Part shown: positions 8,919 through 17,657 of the stretch, piece after piece
Layout of the letters: each line of letters starts with the position of its first letter
Numbering within the stretch: position 1 is the first letter of the stretch
Assembly (NCBI GenBank): GCA_015689645.1
Contig: WVSM01000006.1
Location: 124,001-188,000, forward strand
DNA: 64,000 nucleotides
Reading direction: 5' to 3'
Origin: Rhodobacterales bacterium HKCCE4037
Lineage (GTDB): Bacteria > Pseudomonadota > Alphaproteobacteria > Rhodobacterales > Rhodobacteraceae
Program-made: the position numbers and the translations under genes
Notes under the pieces: generated by a model
Database searches by the model: none
The model's input: only the letters and a program-made list of their open reading frames with translations
What the model was told of the DNA's origin: nothing

Positions 8919-8949
8919 TTGACCTTCCAGTGACTGGAACCCCCATTTG
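8919..8949 (+). promoter_or_regulatory. CueR-type promoter of copA
   Basis: A -35-like TTGACC at 8919-8924 and a weak -10-like CATTTG at 8944-8949 are 19 bases apart, the over-long spacer typical of MerR-family promoters. Between them lies a perfect dyad, TTCCAGT-G-ACTGGAA at 8925-8939. The layout matches known CueR/copA promoters, in which the regulator untwists the spacer when Cu(I) binds. The matching regulator is encoded at 11426-11818. Confidence 0.75.
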
Positions 8950-8979
8950 ACCTGCAAGAGCTGAGTCGAGGATCACCAG

Positions 8980-11439
8980 ATGAGCTATGCATTACACGTC
9001 ACCGGCATGTCCTGTGCGTCCTGCGTGGGCCGGGTGGAGCGCGCGTTGGCGGCGCTTCCGGGCCTGCGGGACGTGCGCGTCAATCTTGCCACGGAAGAGG
9101 CGCGCTTCGACGCGGAGGGGCCGGATCAGGTGTCGGGTGCGGTCGAGGCGCTGACCGCACTGGGCTATCCGGCGGCGACGCAGGAGGTGCGGCTGAGCAT
9201 CGACGGAATGGCCTGCGCGGGCTGCGTGGGCCGGGCCGAGCGGGCGCTTGCGGCTGTGCCGGGCGTGGTCAGCGCGGCGGTCAACCTCGCCACCGAGACG
9301 GCGACGGTGCGCATCGCGGAAGGCGCGGTATCGCCCCAGGCGCTGGCCGAGGCGGTGACGAAGGCGGGCTATCCGGGCACGCTGGAGCAGGCCGAGGCCC
9401 CTGTGGACCAGGGGGCGCGCAAGGCGGCGGAAGCGGATGAAGCGGGGCGGCGCATGTGGATTGCCGCGGCGCTGACGCTGCCGGTCTTCGTGCTGGAGAT
9501 GGGCGCGCATATGATCCCCGCCTTTCACCACCTGATCGGGTCGACCATCGGGCAGCAGACCAGCTGGCTGATCCAGTGGGCGCTGACGACGCTGGTCCTG
9601 ATCGGGCCGGGGCGGGTGTTCTATGCCAAGGGTGTGCCGGCGCTGCTGAAGGGCGCGCCGGACATGAATTCGCTCGTCGCCGTGGGCACGCTGGCGGCTT
9701 ATGGCTATTCGCTGGTGGCCACGTTCGTGCCGAGCGCGCTGCCGGAGATGTCCCGCGCGGTCTATTTCGAGGCGGCGGCGGTGATTGTGACGCTGATCCT
9801 CGTGGGCCGATATCTCGAGGCTCGCGCGAAGGGTCGCACGGGGGCCGCGATCCAACGGCTTGTGGGCCTTCAGGTGCGCGAGGCGCGGGTGGAGCGGAAC
9901 GGGGCGACACTCGACCTGCCGATCGACGAGATCGTGGTGGGTGACGTGCTGGTCCTGCGTCCGGGCGAGCGGATCGCCGTGGATGGCGAGGTGATCGAGG
10001 GCACGTCCCATGTCGACGAGAGCATGATCACCGGCGAGCCGATCCCGGTCGACAAGGCCCCGGGCGATCCGGTCACGGGTGGCACGGTCAACGGGGCCGG
10101 TGGCCTGCGGTTCCGCGCGACGCGGGTGGGGGCGGACACGGCGCTCGCCCAGATCATCCGCATGGTGCAGGAGGCGCAGGGCGCCAAGCTGCCGATCCAG
10201 ACGCTGGTGGACAAGGTCACGATGTATTTTGTCCCGGCGGTCATGGGGCTTGCCGCGCTGACGGTGCTGGTCTGGCTGCTGGTCGGCCCCGACCCGGCGC
10301 TGAGCTTTGCACTGGTGGCCGGCGTCTCGGTGCTCATCATCGCGTGCCCCTGTGCCATGGGTCTGGCGACGCCGACCTCGATCATGGTGGGCACCGGGCG
10401 GGCGGCCGAGATGGGCGTGCTGTTCCGCAAGGGGGACGCCTTGCAAAGGTTGTCGGACGTGGACGTCATCGCCTTCGACAAGACCGGCACGCTGACGGAA
10501 GGGCGTCCGGAACTGACCGATGTGGCGCTGGTGGGACATGTCTCGCGTGAGGATGTTTTGGCGCTGGCGGCGTCTGTCGAGGCGCGGGCGGAGCATCCGG
10601 TGGCCGACGCGGTGGTGCGGGCGGCGGAGGCCGAGGGGCTGGTGCTGGACGCGCCCACGGCGTTCGAGGCGATCCCGGGCTACGGTGTCCGGGCGGAGGT
10701 GGCGGGCGCGTCGCTCCTGATCGGGGCGGAGCGGCTGATGGCGCGCGAAGGCATCGCGACCGATGCATTGGCTGAACAGGCCGAGGGCTTCGCGGCTGCG
10801 GGCAAGACGCTGCTGTTCGTCGCGATGAACGGGCAGGCGGTTGCCGTTCTGGCGGTGTCGGATGCGGCGAAACCGTCGAGCCGGGCAGCCATCGACGCGC
10901 TGCACGCGCGCGGTCTGCGGGTGGCGATGATCACCGGCGACAGCGAGGGCGCGGCGCGGGCGATCGCGGCGGAGCTTGGCATCGACGACGTGGTGGCCGG
11001 TGTTTTGCCGGACGGCAAGATCGCCGCGCTGGACAAGTTGCGCGGTGACGGGCGCACCGTGGCTTTCGTGGGCGACGGGATCAACGATGCCCCGGCGCTG
11101 GCCCATGCGGACGTGGGGCTGGCCATCGGCACGGGCACGGACGTGGCGGTGGAGGCCGCGGACGTGGTGCTGATGTCGGGTGATCTGGGCGCGGTGGTGA
11201 ATGCGCACGAGATCTCGCGCCGGACGATGGGCAATATCCGCCAGAACCTTGGCTGGGCCTTTGCCTACAACACTGCGCTCATCCCGGTGGCGGCGGGGGT
11301 GCTTTACCCGGCCTTCGGGCTGCTGCTGTCGCCGGTTTTCGCGGCGGGGGCGATGGCGCTGTCGTCGGTGTCGGTCCTGACCAATGCGCTGCGCCTGCGG
11401 CGCGTGCAGCCGGTGGAGGTGCGTGATGAACATCGGTGA
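8980..11439 (+). CDS. copA: Cu(I)-exporting P1B-type ATPase
   Basis: 819 residues. Pumps cytoplasmic Cu(I) out across the inner membrane at the cost of ATP. Two N-terminal heavy-metal-associated domains carry [12 protein letters not shown] (residues ~9-20) and [12 protein letters not shown] (~76-87). Eight membrane segments follow, with the transport motif C456-P-C458, the phosphorylated Asp in DKTGTLTEG (D500), the [11 protein letters not shown] hinge, and a HP dipeptide (AEHPVADAV) in the nucleotide domain. These mark the CopA (P1B-1) subgroup. Expression should follow the CueR promoter just upstream. The gene overlaps cueR by 14 bases, so pump and sensor are co-transcribed and the circuit is autoregulated. 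Confidence 0.97.
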   Translation: MSYALHVTGMSCASCVGRVERALAALPGLRDVRVNLATEEARFDAEGPDQVSGAVEALTALGYPAATQEVRLSIDGMACAGCVGRAERALAAVPGVVSAAVNLATETATVRIAEGAVSPQALAEAVTKAGYPGTLEQAEAPVDQGARKAAEADEAGRRMWIAAALTLPVFVLEMGAHMIPAFHHLIGSTIGQQTSWLIQWALTTLVLIGPGRVFYAKGVPALLKGAPDMNSLVAVGTLAAYGYSLVATFVPSALPEMSRAVYFEAAAVIVTLILVGRYLEARAKGRTGAAIQRLVGLQVREARVERNGATLDLPIDEIVVGDVLVLRPGERIAVDGEVIEGTSHVDESMITGEPIPVDKAPGDPVTGGTVNGAGGLRFRATRVGADTALAQIIRMVQEAQGAKLPIQTLVDKVTMYFVPAVMGLAALTVLVWLLVGPDPALSFALVAGVSVLIIACPCAMGLATPTSIMVGTGRAAEMGVLFRKGDALQRLSDVDVIAFDKTGTLTEGRPELTDVALVGHVSREDVLALAASVEARAEHPVADAVVRAAEAEGLVLDAPTAFEAIPGYGVRAEVAGASLLIGAERLMAREGIATDALAEQAEGFAAAGKTLLFVAMNGQAVAVLAVSDAAKPSSRAAIDALHARGLRVAMITGDSEGAARAIAAELGIDDVVAGVLPDGKIAALDKLRGDGRTVAFVGDGINDAPALAHADVGLAIGTGTDVAVEAADVVLMSGDLGAVVNAHEISRRTMGNIRQNLGWAFAYNTALIPVAAGVLYPAFGLLLSPVFAAGAMALSSVSVLTNALRLRRVQPVEVRDEHR

Positions 11440-11818
11440 AGTGGCCGAGGCGGCGGGCGTTCCGCCCAAGACGATCCGCTATTACGAGGAGATCGGCCTG
11501 ATCCGCCCGCAGCGGGGCGACAATGGTTACCGTCATTTCCGCGAGAGCGACCTGCACAAGCTGGCGTTCCTGGGACGGGCACGGGCGCTGGGGTTCTCCA
11601 TCGCCGATTGCCGGGTGCTTCTGGCGCTTTACGAGGACGAGGCGCGCAGCTCTGCCGAGGTGAAGGCCCTCGCCGAGCAGCACCTCGCGGAGATCGACGC
11701 GAAGATCGCCGGTCTGACCGAGATGCGCGAGACGCTGGGGGACCTGGTGAGGAGTTGCGCCGGGGACAATCGCCCGGACTGCCCGATCCTGTCGTCGCTT
11801 GCGGACCCGGAAAGCTGA
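11426..11818 (+). CDS. cueR: MerR-family copper-responsive regulator
   Basis: 130 residues: a MerR winged HTH ([20 protein letters not shown] at the N terminus), a dimerisation helix (~80-108) and a metal loop. Cysteines C111 and C119 have the same spacing as C112 and C120 of E. coli CueR, the residues that bind Cu(I) linearly, which supports a copper (or silver/gold) signal rather than mercury or zinc. The ATG at 11426 is used because the protein then begins exactly as CueR does; the longer in-frame extension lies inside copA. It is encoded in the same operon as its target, copA. Confidence 0.95.
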   Translation: MNIGEVAEAAGVPPKTIRYYEEIGLIRPQRGDNGYRHFRESDLHKLAFLGRARALGFSIADCRVLLALYEDEARSSAEVKALAEQHLAEIDAKIAGLTEMRETLGDLVRSCAGDNRPDCPILSSLADPES

Positions 11819-11826
11819 CGGCCCGA

Positions 11827-11905
11827 GCGGCTGACGCCGCGCGAGATGAGCGGGCGCGCGGCTGACGCCGCGCGAGATGAGCGGGCGCGCGGCTGACGCC
11901 GCGCG
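11827..11905. repeat. 31-bp tandem repeat, about 2.5 copies
   Basis: A unit beginning GCGGCTGACGCCGCGCGAGA repeats with a strict 31-bp period at 11827, 11858 and 11889; the third copy breaks off after about 17 bases. It begins directly after the cueR stop. The copies are identical where they overlap, implying recent duplication or slippage. There are no spacers, so it is not a CRISPR array, and there is no open frame through it with coding character. Confidence 0.85.
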
Positions 11906-11906
11906 T

Positions 11907-11987
11907 CGGAAAACGCGCGTTTTCCGCGCCCGCCGCCGCGGGCGGGGATTTCTGCAGAAATCCCATACGGAAAACTGGAGTTTTCCG
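11907..11987. repeat. Array of four adjacent self-complementary words
   Basis: Four hairpins lie back to back: a perfect 20-bp palindrome with half CGGAAAACGC (11907-11926), a 7-bp GC stem (11927-11944), a second perfect 20-bp palindrome with half GGGATTTCTG (11945-11964), and CGGAAAACT-GG-AGTTTTCCG (11968-11987). The first and last share CGGAAAAC arms. They fill the gap between the convergent cueR and phyH-like genes, where they could fold in transcripts from either side. None has a T-run, so they are not classical terminators. Confidence 0.8.
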
Positions 11988-11995
11988 GGCTACCG

Positions 11996-12802
11996 TCAGG
12001 CGGCGTCGGGGCCGCCGATCAGGTAGGGGAACCAGTCTTCGCGCAGGCGCTGGCCGGGCTGCATGTCGTGGCCCGGAAACGGCGGCGATGTGCGGCCGGG
12101 GCGCTCGACGTAGCGGGCATCGTCGCCCACCAGCCTGAGCGAGAAGGCGCGGCGTCGGCGTGTCGTCTCGTTCCCGCGTGCGCCATGCAGGGACATGAAA
12201 TTGAAAGCGACGGCATCCCCCTGCTCCAGCGCCCATTCGAGGATGTCCATGCCCTCGGCGTCCGGGTCGGGGACCGGCATGTAATCCTGCTCGTTCGGAT
12301 AGAAGCTGTCCTCGGCCAGCCAGCGGGTCGGCAGCACCGGCCTCTCCCACAGGTGCGAGCCGGAGACGCAGCGGAGGGTGGCGTCGGTGACGGGGTCGAG
12401 CGGGGACCAGAAGCTGACGGTCTGGCGACCTTCGACGAAATAATAGGGCCCGTCCTGATGCCACGGGGTCGGCTTGGAGGTGCCGGGTTCTTTTACAAGA
12501 ACATGGTCGTGGAACAGCTGCACCGTCTGCGAACCCATCAGCTCGGCGGCGATCTGCGCGACGGGGGAGGCCGCGATCGCCTGCTCGAATTCCGGGATGC
12601 GCGTCCAGTTGCAGTAATCGTCGAAGAAGCGCCCGCCTTCGCCCGCCTTGAGGTTCTCGGCGGCATAGGGGCCGGGCTCGGCCATGTTGCGGGCGACGCC
12701 CTCGCGCAGAAGCTCGACCTGATCGCGGAAAAGGCCGCGAACCACGGTCGCGCCATGGGCCTGGTAATCGTCGATCGTCTGTTGGGTCAGGAGAGGGTGC
12801 AT
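11996..12802 (-). CDS. Phytanoyl-CoA dioxygenase (PhyH) family Fe(II)/2-oxoglutarate oxygenase
   Basis: 268 residues. Iron ligands are visible as H-x-D in TPWHQDGPYY and a distal His in FNFMSLHGARGNE, with the 2-oxoglutarate-anchoring Arg expected in the following RRRAFSLRL; the RCVSGSHLWERP segment is typical of the family. Such enzymes hydroxylate small or lipid substrates with O2 and 2-oxoglutarate; the substrate here is unknown. The ATG at 12802 is chosen because the family N terminus (MHPLLTQQTIDDYQAHG) begins there; the frame is open to 13045, but that part overlaps puuD. It lies 23 bp downstream of puuD on the same strand, so it is probably in the urate operon and could act on a purine-related or unrelated compound. 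Confidence 0.85.
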   Translation of the reverse strand: MHPLLTQQTIDDYQAHGATVVRGLFRDQVELLREGVARNMAEPGPYAAENLKAGEGGRFFDDYCNWTRIPEFEQAIAASPVAQIAAELMGSQTVQLFHDHVLVKEPGTSKPTPWHQDGPYYFVEGRQTVSFWSPLDPVTDATLRCVSGSHLWERPVLPTRWLAEDSFYPNEQDYMPVPDPDAEGMDILEWALEQGDAVAFNFMSLHGARGNETTRRRRAFSLRLVGDDARYVERPGRTSPPFPGHDMQPGQRLREDWFPYLIGGPDAA

Positions 12803-12825
12803 GCGGCGTTCCCGGGGTCGTGTGG

Positions 12826-14067
12826 TTACTGGCTGGACCGTGTCACGTCGCGGTACCACGTCACAAGGGCGGCACGGCTTTCGGCGTCCATGGTGGAGAT
12901 CGCGTTTGGCGGCGGCATGGCGTGGCTGAGGCCTGCCTGCACGTAGATCTGCTCGGCATGGCGGGCGATGTCGCCGTCGGTTTCCAGATACACGCCGCGC
13001 GGGGCCCATGCGATGCCGGGCCAGACGGGTTCGCGCGCGTGGCACATGGAGCAGTTGCCCATCACGATGCTGGCGGCGTCAGCGAAATGCTCGGACGCGG
13101 CGAAGCTTTCCTCGTAAGGGGTCAGTGCGCGGGCCTCGGCCTCCTCCCAGGTCTCTCCGTTGCCGGCCGTGGACAGCCACGCGATGGCGATCATCAGCAC
13201 GACCGTCACGCCCCATGTCCAATGCGGGCCCGTGCCGGTCTCGTGCATGGTGTTGAAGTAATGCCGGATCGTGACGCCGGTCAGGAAGATCAGAGACGCG
13301 ATGATCCACGAATACTCCGTTGCGAAGGCCAGCGGGTAGTGGTTCGACAGCATCAGGAAGACGACCGGCAGGGTCAGGTAGTTGTTGTGGGTCGAGCGGA
13401 CCTTGGCGATCTTGCCGTATTTCGCGTCGGGCGTGCGGCCTGCCTTGAGATCGGCCACGACGATGCGCTGGTTCGGCATGATCTGGAAGAAGACGTTGGC
13501 CGTCATGATCGTGGCGGTGAAGGCCCCGAGGTGCAGGAGCGCGGCGCGCCCGGTGAAGATCTGGTTGTAGCCCCAAGACATCGCCACGAGGATCACGAAC
13601 AGGAGCAGCATCAGAACGGTCGGGTAGTCGGCGAGCTTCGATTTGCACATCTGGTCATAGAGCAGCCAGCCGACCGTCAGCGATGCGCCGGAGATCAGGA
13701 TGCCTTGCCAGAGTGTCAGGTCGGCCTTGGTCGGATCGAGCAGGTACAGCTCGCCACTCACCCAGTAGATGATCATCAGGAGTGCCGCACCCGACAGCCA
13801 AGTCGAATAGCTCTGCCACTTGTGCCACGTCAGATGCTCGGGCATCCGGGCGGGCGCGACCATGTATTTCACGGTGTGGTAGAAGCCGCCGCCATGCACC
13901 TCCCACTCCTCGCCGGAGGCGCCTTCGGGCAGGGCGTCGTTGGGCTTCAGCATCAGGTCGAGCGCGATGAAATAGAAGCTCGCCCCGATCCACGCCATCG
14001 CCGTGACGACATGCAGCCAGCGCACGGAAAACGCGATCCAGTCCCAGATGACCAGAAGATCGAACAT
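12826..14067 (-). CDS. puuD: Membrane-bound urate oxidase with C-terminal cytochrome c (PuuD type)
   Basis: 413 residues. The first ~310 are a hydrophobic urate hydroxylase domain (Urate_ox_N) with about eight membrane segments, starting MFDLLVIWDWIAFSVRWLHV. The C-terminal ~80 residues form a periplasmic-type cytochrome c with the heme-binding C339-S-M-C342-H343 and a distal Met in the AMPPPNAIS segment. PuuD converts urate to 5-hydroxyisourate by passing electrons to the respiratory chain rather than making peroxide like soluble uricase. It is divergent from a LysR gene (205-bp gap) and followed by a PhyH-family oxygenase. Its product is the substrate of UraH, encoded 1 kb away. Confidence 0.93.
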   Translation of the reverse strand: MFDLLVIWDWIAFSVRWLHVVTAMAWIGASFYFIALDLMLKPNDALPEGASGEEWEVHGGGFYHTVKYMVAPARMPEHLTWHKWQSYSTWLSGAALLMIIYWVSGELYLLDPTKADLTLWQGILISGASLTVGWLLYDQMCKSKLADYPTVLMLLLFVILVAMSWGYNQIFTGRAALLHLGAFTATIMTANVFFQIMPNQRIVVADLKAGRTPDAKYGKIAKVRSTHNNYLTLPVVFLMLSNHYPLAFATEYSWIIASLIFLTGVTIRHYFNTMHETGTGPHWTWGVTVVLMIAIAWLSTAGNGETWEEAEARALTPYEESFAASEHFADAASIVMGNCSMCHAREPVWPGIAWAPRGVYLETDGDIARHAEQIYVQAGLSHAMPPPNAISTMDAESRAALVTWYRDVTRSSQ

Positions 14068-14272
14068 GGCAAGTCCCCTTGAAATTGCGCCGGTGCGGAC
14101 ACTCTATCCGGCGGCGCATTCTTTCTGTATCCTGACTGAAAGCCAAGCAGCATCAAAAAAAGCCGAATAAAGCACATGCCGAAAGACCTGTATCCCCCAG
14201 CCCTGCCTGAAATCAGGGATGTCCACGGGCCGGGTGATGCGTTTTGCGGCAGGTATTCGGCATGATGCCCTG

Positions 14273-15205
14273 ATGTCCTATTTCGATAATATCCGAACCT
14301 TCGTGCGGGTCTACGAATTGGGCAGCATGTCGGCGGCGGGGCGCGATCTGCGTATTTCTCCGGCAGTTACCTCGTCGCGGATCTCGCAGCTTGAGGAACA
14401 TTTGAGCGTTCGCCTGTTCCAGCGCACCACGCGGAGCCTGACGCCGACCGAGCAGGGGAAGGCGTTCTACAGCGGTGCGAAGCAGATCCTCGAGTCGGTG
14501 GAGGATGCCGAGGCGCAGGTCGTCAACATCACCGAGAACCCGAAAGGGGCGCTGTATGTGGCCGCGCCTCTGGGCGTCGGGCGTCGCCTGATCGCGCCGC
14601 AGGTGCCGGAATTCCTGAGCCTCTACCCGGAGGTGAGCCTGCGCCTGCGCCTGAGCGACCGGAAGGTGGACCTGACGACTGAGGGGCTGGACCTGGCGTT
14701 TTTCCTTGGCCAGCCCGAGGACAGCAACCTGCGCATCCGCAAGATCGCGGACGTGGAGCGGGTGCTGTGCGCGTCGCCCGGTTACGTGGCCGAACGGGGC
14801 AACCCGGCCTCGGCGGAGGAGTTGTTCGCGGGCGGGCACGAATGCCTGAACCTGCGCTTTCCGGGGGCGACGGAGTTTCGCTGGCGGTTGCAGACGGCGG
14901 AGGGGCCGAAACGGTTCCGGGCAGAGGGGCGATACGAATCCGACGATGGGGACGTGCTGACAGACTGGGCGCTAGGCGGACACGGGATCGCTTTGAAACC
15001 GGTGTTCGAGATTGCCGATCATCTGCGGGCGGGAGCGTTGGTTCCGGTGGCCACGCAAAGCCCGCCCGAGCCGATCCAGATGGCCTGCCTGTTCACGCAC
15101 CGCCGGATGCAGGACCCGAAGACGCGCCTGTTCATGGAATTCGTGATCGAACGGGTCAGCCGCCTGATCCGCGAGGCGGAGGACGGCGTTCAGCTGCCGC
15201 GATAG
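14273..15205 (+). CDS. LysR-family transcriptional regulator, probable controller of the urate genes
   Basis: 310 residues: N-terminal HTH ([32 protein letters not shown], residues ~9-40) and a C-terminal periplasmic-binding-like effector domain. The ATG at 14273 gives the normal LysR N terminus; earlier in-frame starts add an implausible tail. It is divergent from puuD and convergent with uraH (16-bp overlap of 3' ends), the usual position for a regulator of those operons. An ATGCCGAA/TTCGGCAT pair occurs in the puuD-LysR gap at 14176-14183 and 14256-14263, but it is too widely spaced to call an operator. The effector is likely urate or a ring-opened product, by context only. Confidence 0.88.
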   Translation: MSYFDNIRTFVRVYELGSMSAAGRDLRISPAVTSSRISQLEEHLSVRLFQRTTRSLTPTEQGKAFYSGAKQILESVEDAEAQVVNITENPKGALYVAAPLGVGRRLIAPQVPEFLSLYPEVSLRLRLSDRKVDLTTEGLDLAFFLGQPEDSNLRIRKIADVERVLCASPGYVAERGNPASAEELFAGGHECLNLRFPGATEFRWRLQTAEGPKRFRAEGRYESDDGDVLTDWALGGHGIALKPVFEIADHLRAGALVPVATQSPPEPIQMACLFTHRRMQDPKTRLFMEFVIERVSRLIREAEDGVQLPR

Positions 15206-15546
15206 GTGCTCATCCCGTAGGGCGACAGGAGGAGCGGCACGTGATAATGCGCCTCCGCGTCGGCCATGCCGAAGCGGATCGGGACCTCGTCGAGGAACAG
15301 GGTCTCGCCCTCGACCTGCCCGGTGGCGCGCAGGTAGTCGCCCGCGAAAAATATCAGCTCGTATGTGCCGGTCTGGAAGTCCGCCTGTGCGAGGATCGGC
15401 GCGTCGGTACGGCCGTCGTCGTTCGTCACGGCCTCGGCGATCTTGCGGTGGGAATTGCCGGACACGCGGTAGAGCGCGATGCGGATGCCGGGGGCCGGGC
15501 AGCCCCGCGCGGTGTCGAGAACATGGGTTGTCAGATATCCGCTCAT
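15190..15546 (-). CDS. uraH: 5-Hydroxyisourate hydrolase (transthyretin-like)
   Basis: 118 residues, the standard length. Hydrolyses 5-hydroxyisourate, the PuuD product, to OHCU. The hallmarks are the N-terminal [15 protein letters not shown] with a catalytic His and the C-terminal YRGS tetrapeptide that separates these enzymes from true transthyretins; [19 protein letters not shown] is diagnostic. The gene is divergent from the puuE-uraD fusion (160-bp gap), so two operons carrying successive steps probably share one control region. Its 3' end overlaps that of the convergent LysR gene by 16 bp. Confidence 0.96.
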   Translation of the reverse strand: MSGYLTTHVLDTARGCPAPGIRIALYRVSGNSHRKIAEAVTNDDGRTDAPILAQADFQTGTYELIFFAGDYLRATGQVEGETLFLDEVPIRFGMADAEAHYHVPLLLSPYGMSTYRGS

Positions 15547-15706
15547 GTGGCGATTCCCCTTGTGCCGGGCCAGTCGATGCCCTGTTTCTAGGCTGATAGC
15601 CCTTATGAACTCAAAACCCGTCTGCCAGAAGGCTCTTTCCGGTTTTATTTGAAAAACGGGTGGGATTTTCTGGTTTATGCAAGGCGCAAGGAAAGGAACC
15701 GACCCC

Positions 15707-17116
15707 GTGAAACGTTATCCCCGCGACATGGCCGGATACGGCGCAACGCCTCCGAACCCGAACTGGCCCGGCGGCGCGAAGATCGCCGTGCAATTCGTGT
15801 TGAACTACGAAGAAGGCGGCGAGAACAACATCCTGCACGGGGATGCGGCCTCCGAAGGGTTTTTGTCCGAGATCACCGGGGCGGCTCCGTGGCCCGGTCA
15901 GCGGCATTTCAACATGGAATCGATCTACGAATACGGCGCCCGCGCCGGGTTCTGGCGGGTGCATCGGATCCTGAAGGATATCCCGATCACGGTCTTCGGC
16001 GTCGCCACCGCGCTCGCCCGCGCGCCCGAACAGGTCGCCGCGATGAAAGACGCGGGGTGGGAGATCGCCAGCCACGGGCTGAAGTGGATCGAGCACAAGG
16101 ACATGGCCGAAGACGAGGAGCGGGAGCAGATCCGCGAGGCGTTCCGCCTGCACGAGGAAGTCACCGGCAGCCCGCCGCGTGGCTGGTACACGGGGCGCTG
16201 CTCGATGAACACGGTCGATCTGGCGGCGGAGGTCGGGGACCTCGCCTATGTCGCGGACAGCTATGCCGACGATCTGCCCTATTGGGTGAAGGCCGGGGGC
16301 AAGGACCAGCTGATCGTGCCCTACACGATGGATTGCAACGACATGCGCTTCGCGATCCAGGCCGGGTTCACGACCGGCGCGGATTTCGAGACCATGCTGC
16401 GCGATGCCTTCGACGTGCTTTATGCCGAAGGCGAGGCCGGCGCGCCGAAGATGATGTCGATCGGGCTGCATTGCCGCCTGATCGGTCGCCCCAGCCGCGC
16501 GGCGGCATTGCAAAGGGCGCTCGATTACATGCGCGGGCACGACGGCGTCTGGTTCGCGACGCGTGAGCAGATCGCCGACCACTGGGCGGCGGAGCATCCG
16601 GTGCGCGATTTCGTGCGCCCGTCGCAGATGGACCGCGCGACCTTCGTGGCCGCGTTCGGGGGTATCTTCGAGCATTCGCCGTGGATCGCGGAAGGCGCGC
16701 ACGACCTGGAGCTTGGCCCGATGCATGACAGCGCCGCCGGCGTGCACAACGCGCTGGCCCGCGTGTTCCGCTCGGCCAGTGCCGACCAGCGCCTTGGCGT
16801 TCTGAACGCGCACCCCGACCTTGCGGGCAAGCTGGCCGCGGCGGGCAAGCTGACCGCCGAGAGCACGGCGGAGCAGGCAGGTGCAGGGCTCGACCTGCTG
16901 ACCGACGAGGAGCGCGCGACGTTTCAGGACCTCAACACGCGGTATGTCGAACGCCACGGCTTTCCCTTCATCATCGCCGTCAAGGACAACACCAAGGCCA
17001 GCATCCTCGATGCATTCCACCGCCGGATCGAGAACGACCGCGAGACCGAGTTCGCCGAGGCCTGCCGGCAGGTCGAACGCATCGCCGAGTTGCGCCTGAA
17101 GGAGAAGCTGGGATGA
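15707..17116 (+). CDS. puuE: Bifunctional allantoinase (PuuE) / OHCU decarboxylase (UraD)
   Basis: 469 residues. Residues ~1-300 are a NodB/polysaccharide-deacetylase-fold allantoinase ([10 protein letters not shown] start, [23 protein letters not shown]), the metal-independent PuuE class unrelated to AllB. Residues ~305-469 are OHCU decarboxylase, with the catalytic H369-P-D-L-A and GFPFIIAVK segments. One chain therefore does two non-adjacent catalytic jobs: decarboxylation of OHCU to S-allantoin, then ring opening to allantoate. The order is allantoinase first, so the reactions run C- to N-terminal domain. A GTG at 15707 is preferred (AAGGAAAGGAA 5-8 bases upstream, family N terminus); an in-frame ATG at 15677 is the alternative. 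It overlaps allA by four bases (ATGA). Confidence 0.94.
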   Translation: MKRYPRDMAGYGATPPNPNWPGGAKIAVQFVLNYEEGGENNILHGDAASEGFLSEITGAAPWPGQRHFNMESIYEYGARAGFWRVHRILKDIPITVFGVATALARAPEQVAAMKDAGWEIASHGLKWIEHKDMAEDEEREQIREAFRLHEEVTGSPPRGWYTGRCSMNTVDLAAEVGDLAYVADSYADDLPYWVKAGGKDQLIVPYTMDCNDMRFAIQAGFTTGADFETMLRDAFDVLYAEGEAGAPKMMSIGLHCRLIGRPSRAAALQRALDYMRGHDGVWFATREQIADHWAAEHPVRDFVRPSQMDRATFVAAFGGIFEHSPWIAEGAHDLELGPMHDSAAGVHNALARVFRSASADQRLGVLNAHPDLAGKLAAAGKLTAESTAEQAGAGLDLLTDEERATFQDLNTRYVERHGFPFIIAVKDNTKASILDAFHRRIENDRETEFAEACRQVERIAELRLKEKLG

Positions 17117-17631
17117 GCGATGTCATCACGGCGATCCCGCTGCGCGCCGAGGCGTTCGCTCCGTTCGGCGACGTGCTGGAAGCCACGGGCACGCCCGACA
17201 AGATGATCAACCAGGGCCGATGTGGCCGCTTCCACGACCGCGCGCGGCTCGATTTCGGGCCGGAGGGTCGCGCCGGGATCAGCATCTTCGAAAGCGAGAT
17301 CGTGGAATGGCCGGTGAAGGTCGAGATGGTGGAGCGGCATCCCGAGGGGAGCCAGGCTTTCATCCCGATGGGGGCGCATCCGTTCCTTGTCATCGTGGCC
17401 GCTGACGAGCGTGGCGCTCCCGGAACGCCGCGCGCCTTCGTGGCGGCACCGGGCCAGGGCATCAATCTGCACCGCAACACCTGGCACGGCGTCCTGACGC
17501 CCCTTCATGCGCCGGCGCTGTTCGCGGTGGTCGACAGGATCGGCACCACGCCGAACTTGCAGGAACACTGGTTCGACTCCCCGTACACGGTCGAGCCGGG
17601 AGAGGAGTGCACCAGCGCGGGGCTGATCTGA
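17113..17631 (+). CDS. allA: Ureidoglycolate lyase
   Basis: 172 residues, the usual AllA length. Cleaves ureidoglycolate to glyoxylate and urea, the last step of the purine ring pathway. The family pattern is clear: AFAPFGDVLE near the N terminus, ERHPEGSQAFIPMGAHPFLVIVA in the cupin core, and INLHRNTWHGVLTPL with active-site His. The start overlaps the puuE-uraD stop as ATGA, so the two are translationally coupled. Its product glyoxylate is the input of the bhc genes on the other side of the permease. No urease is present in the window to use the urea. Confidence 0.96.
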   Translation: MSDVITAIPLRAEAFAPFGDVLEATGTPDKMINQGRCGRFHDRARLDFGPEGRAGISIFESEIVEWPVKVEMVERHPEGSQAFIPMGAHPFLVIVAADERGAPGTPRAFVAAPGQGINLHRNTWHGVLTPLHAPALFAVVDRIGTTPNLQEHWFDSPYTVEPGEECTSAGLI

Positions 17632-17657
17632 AACCGCCATACCGGGAGGGACACGAC

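Noticed and set aside
8992-11469. 825-codon open frame on the minus strand
   Set aside because: Antisense to copA and cueR; Arg/His-rich composition, no domain.
11827-11905. Possible CRISPR array
   Set aside because: Copies are directly adjacent with no spacers, only ~2.5 units, and no cas gene is present.
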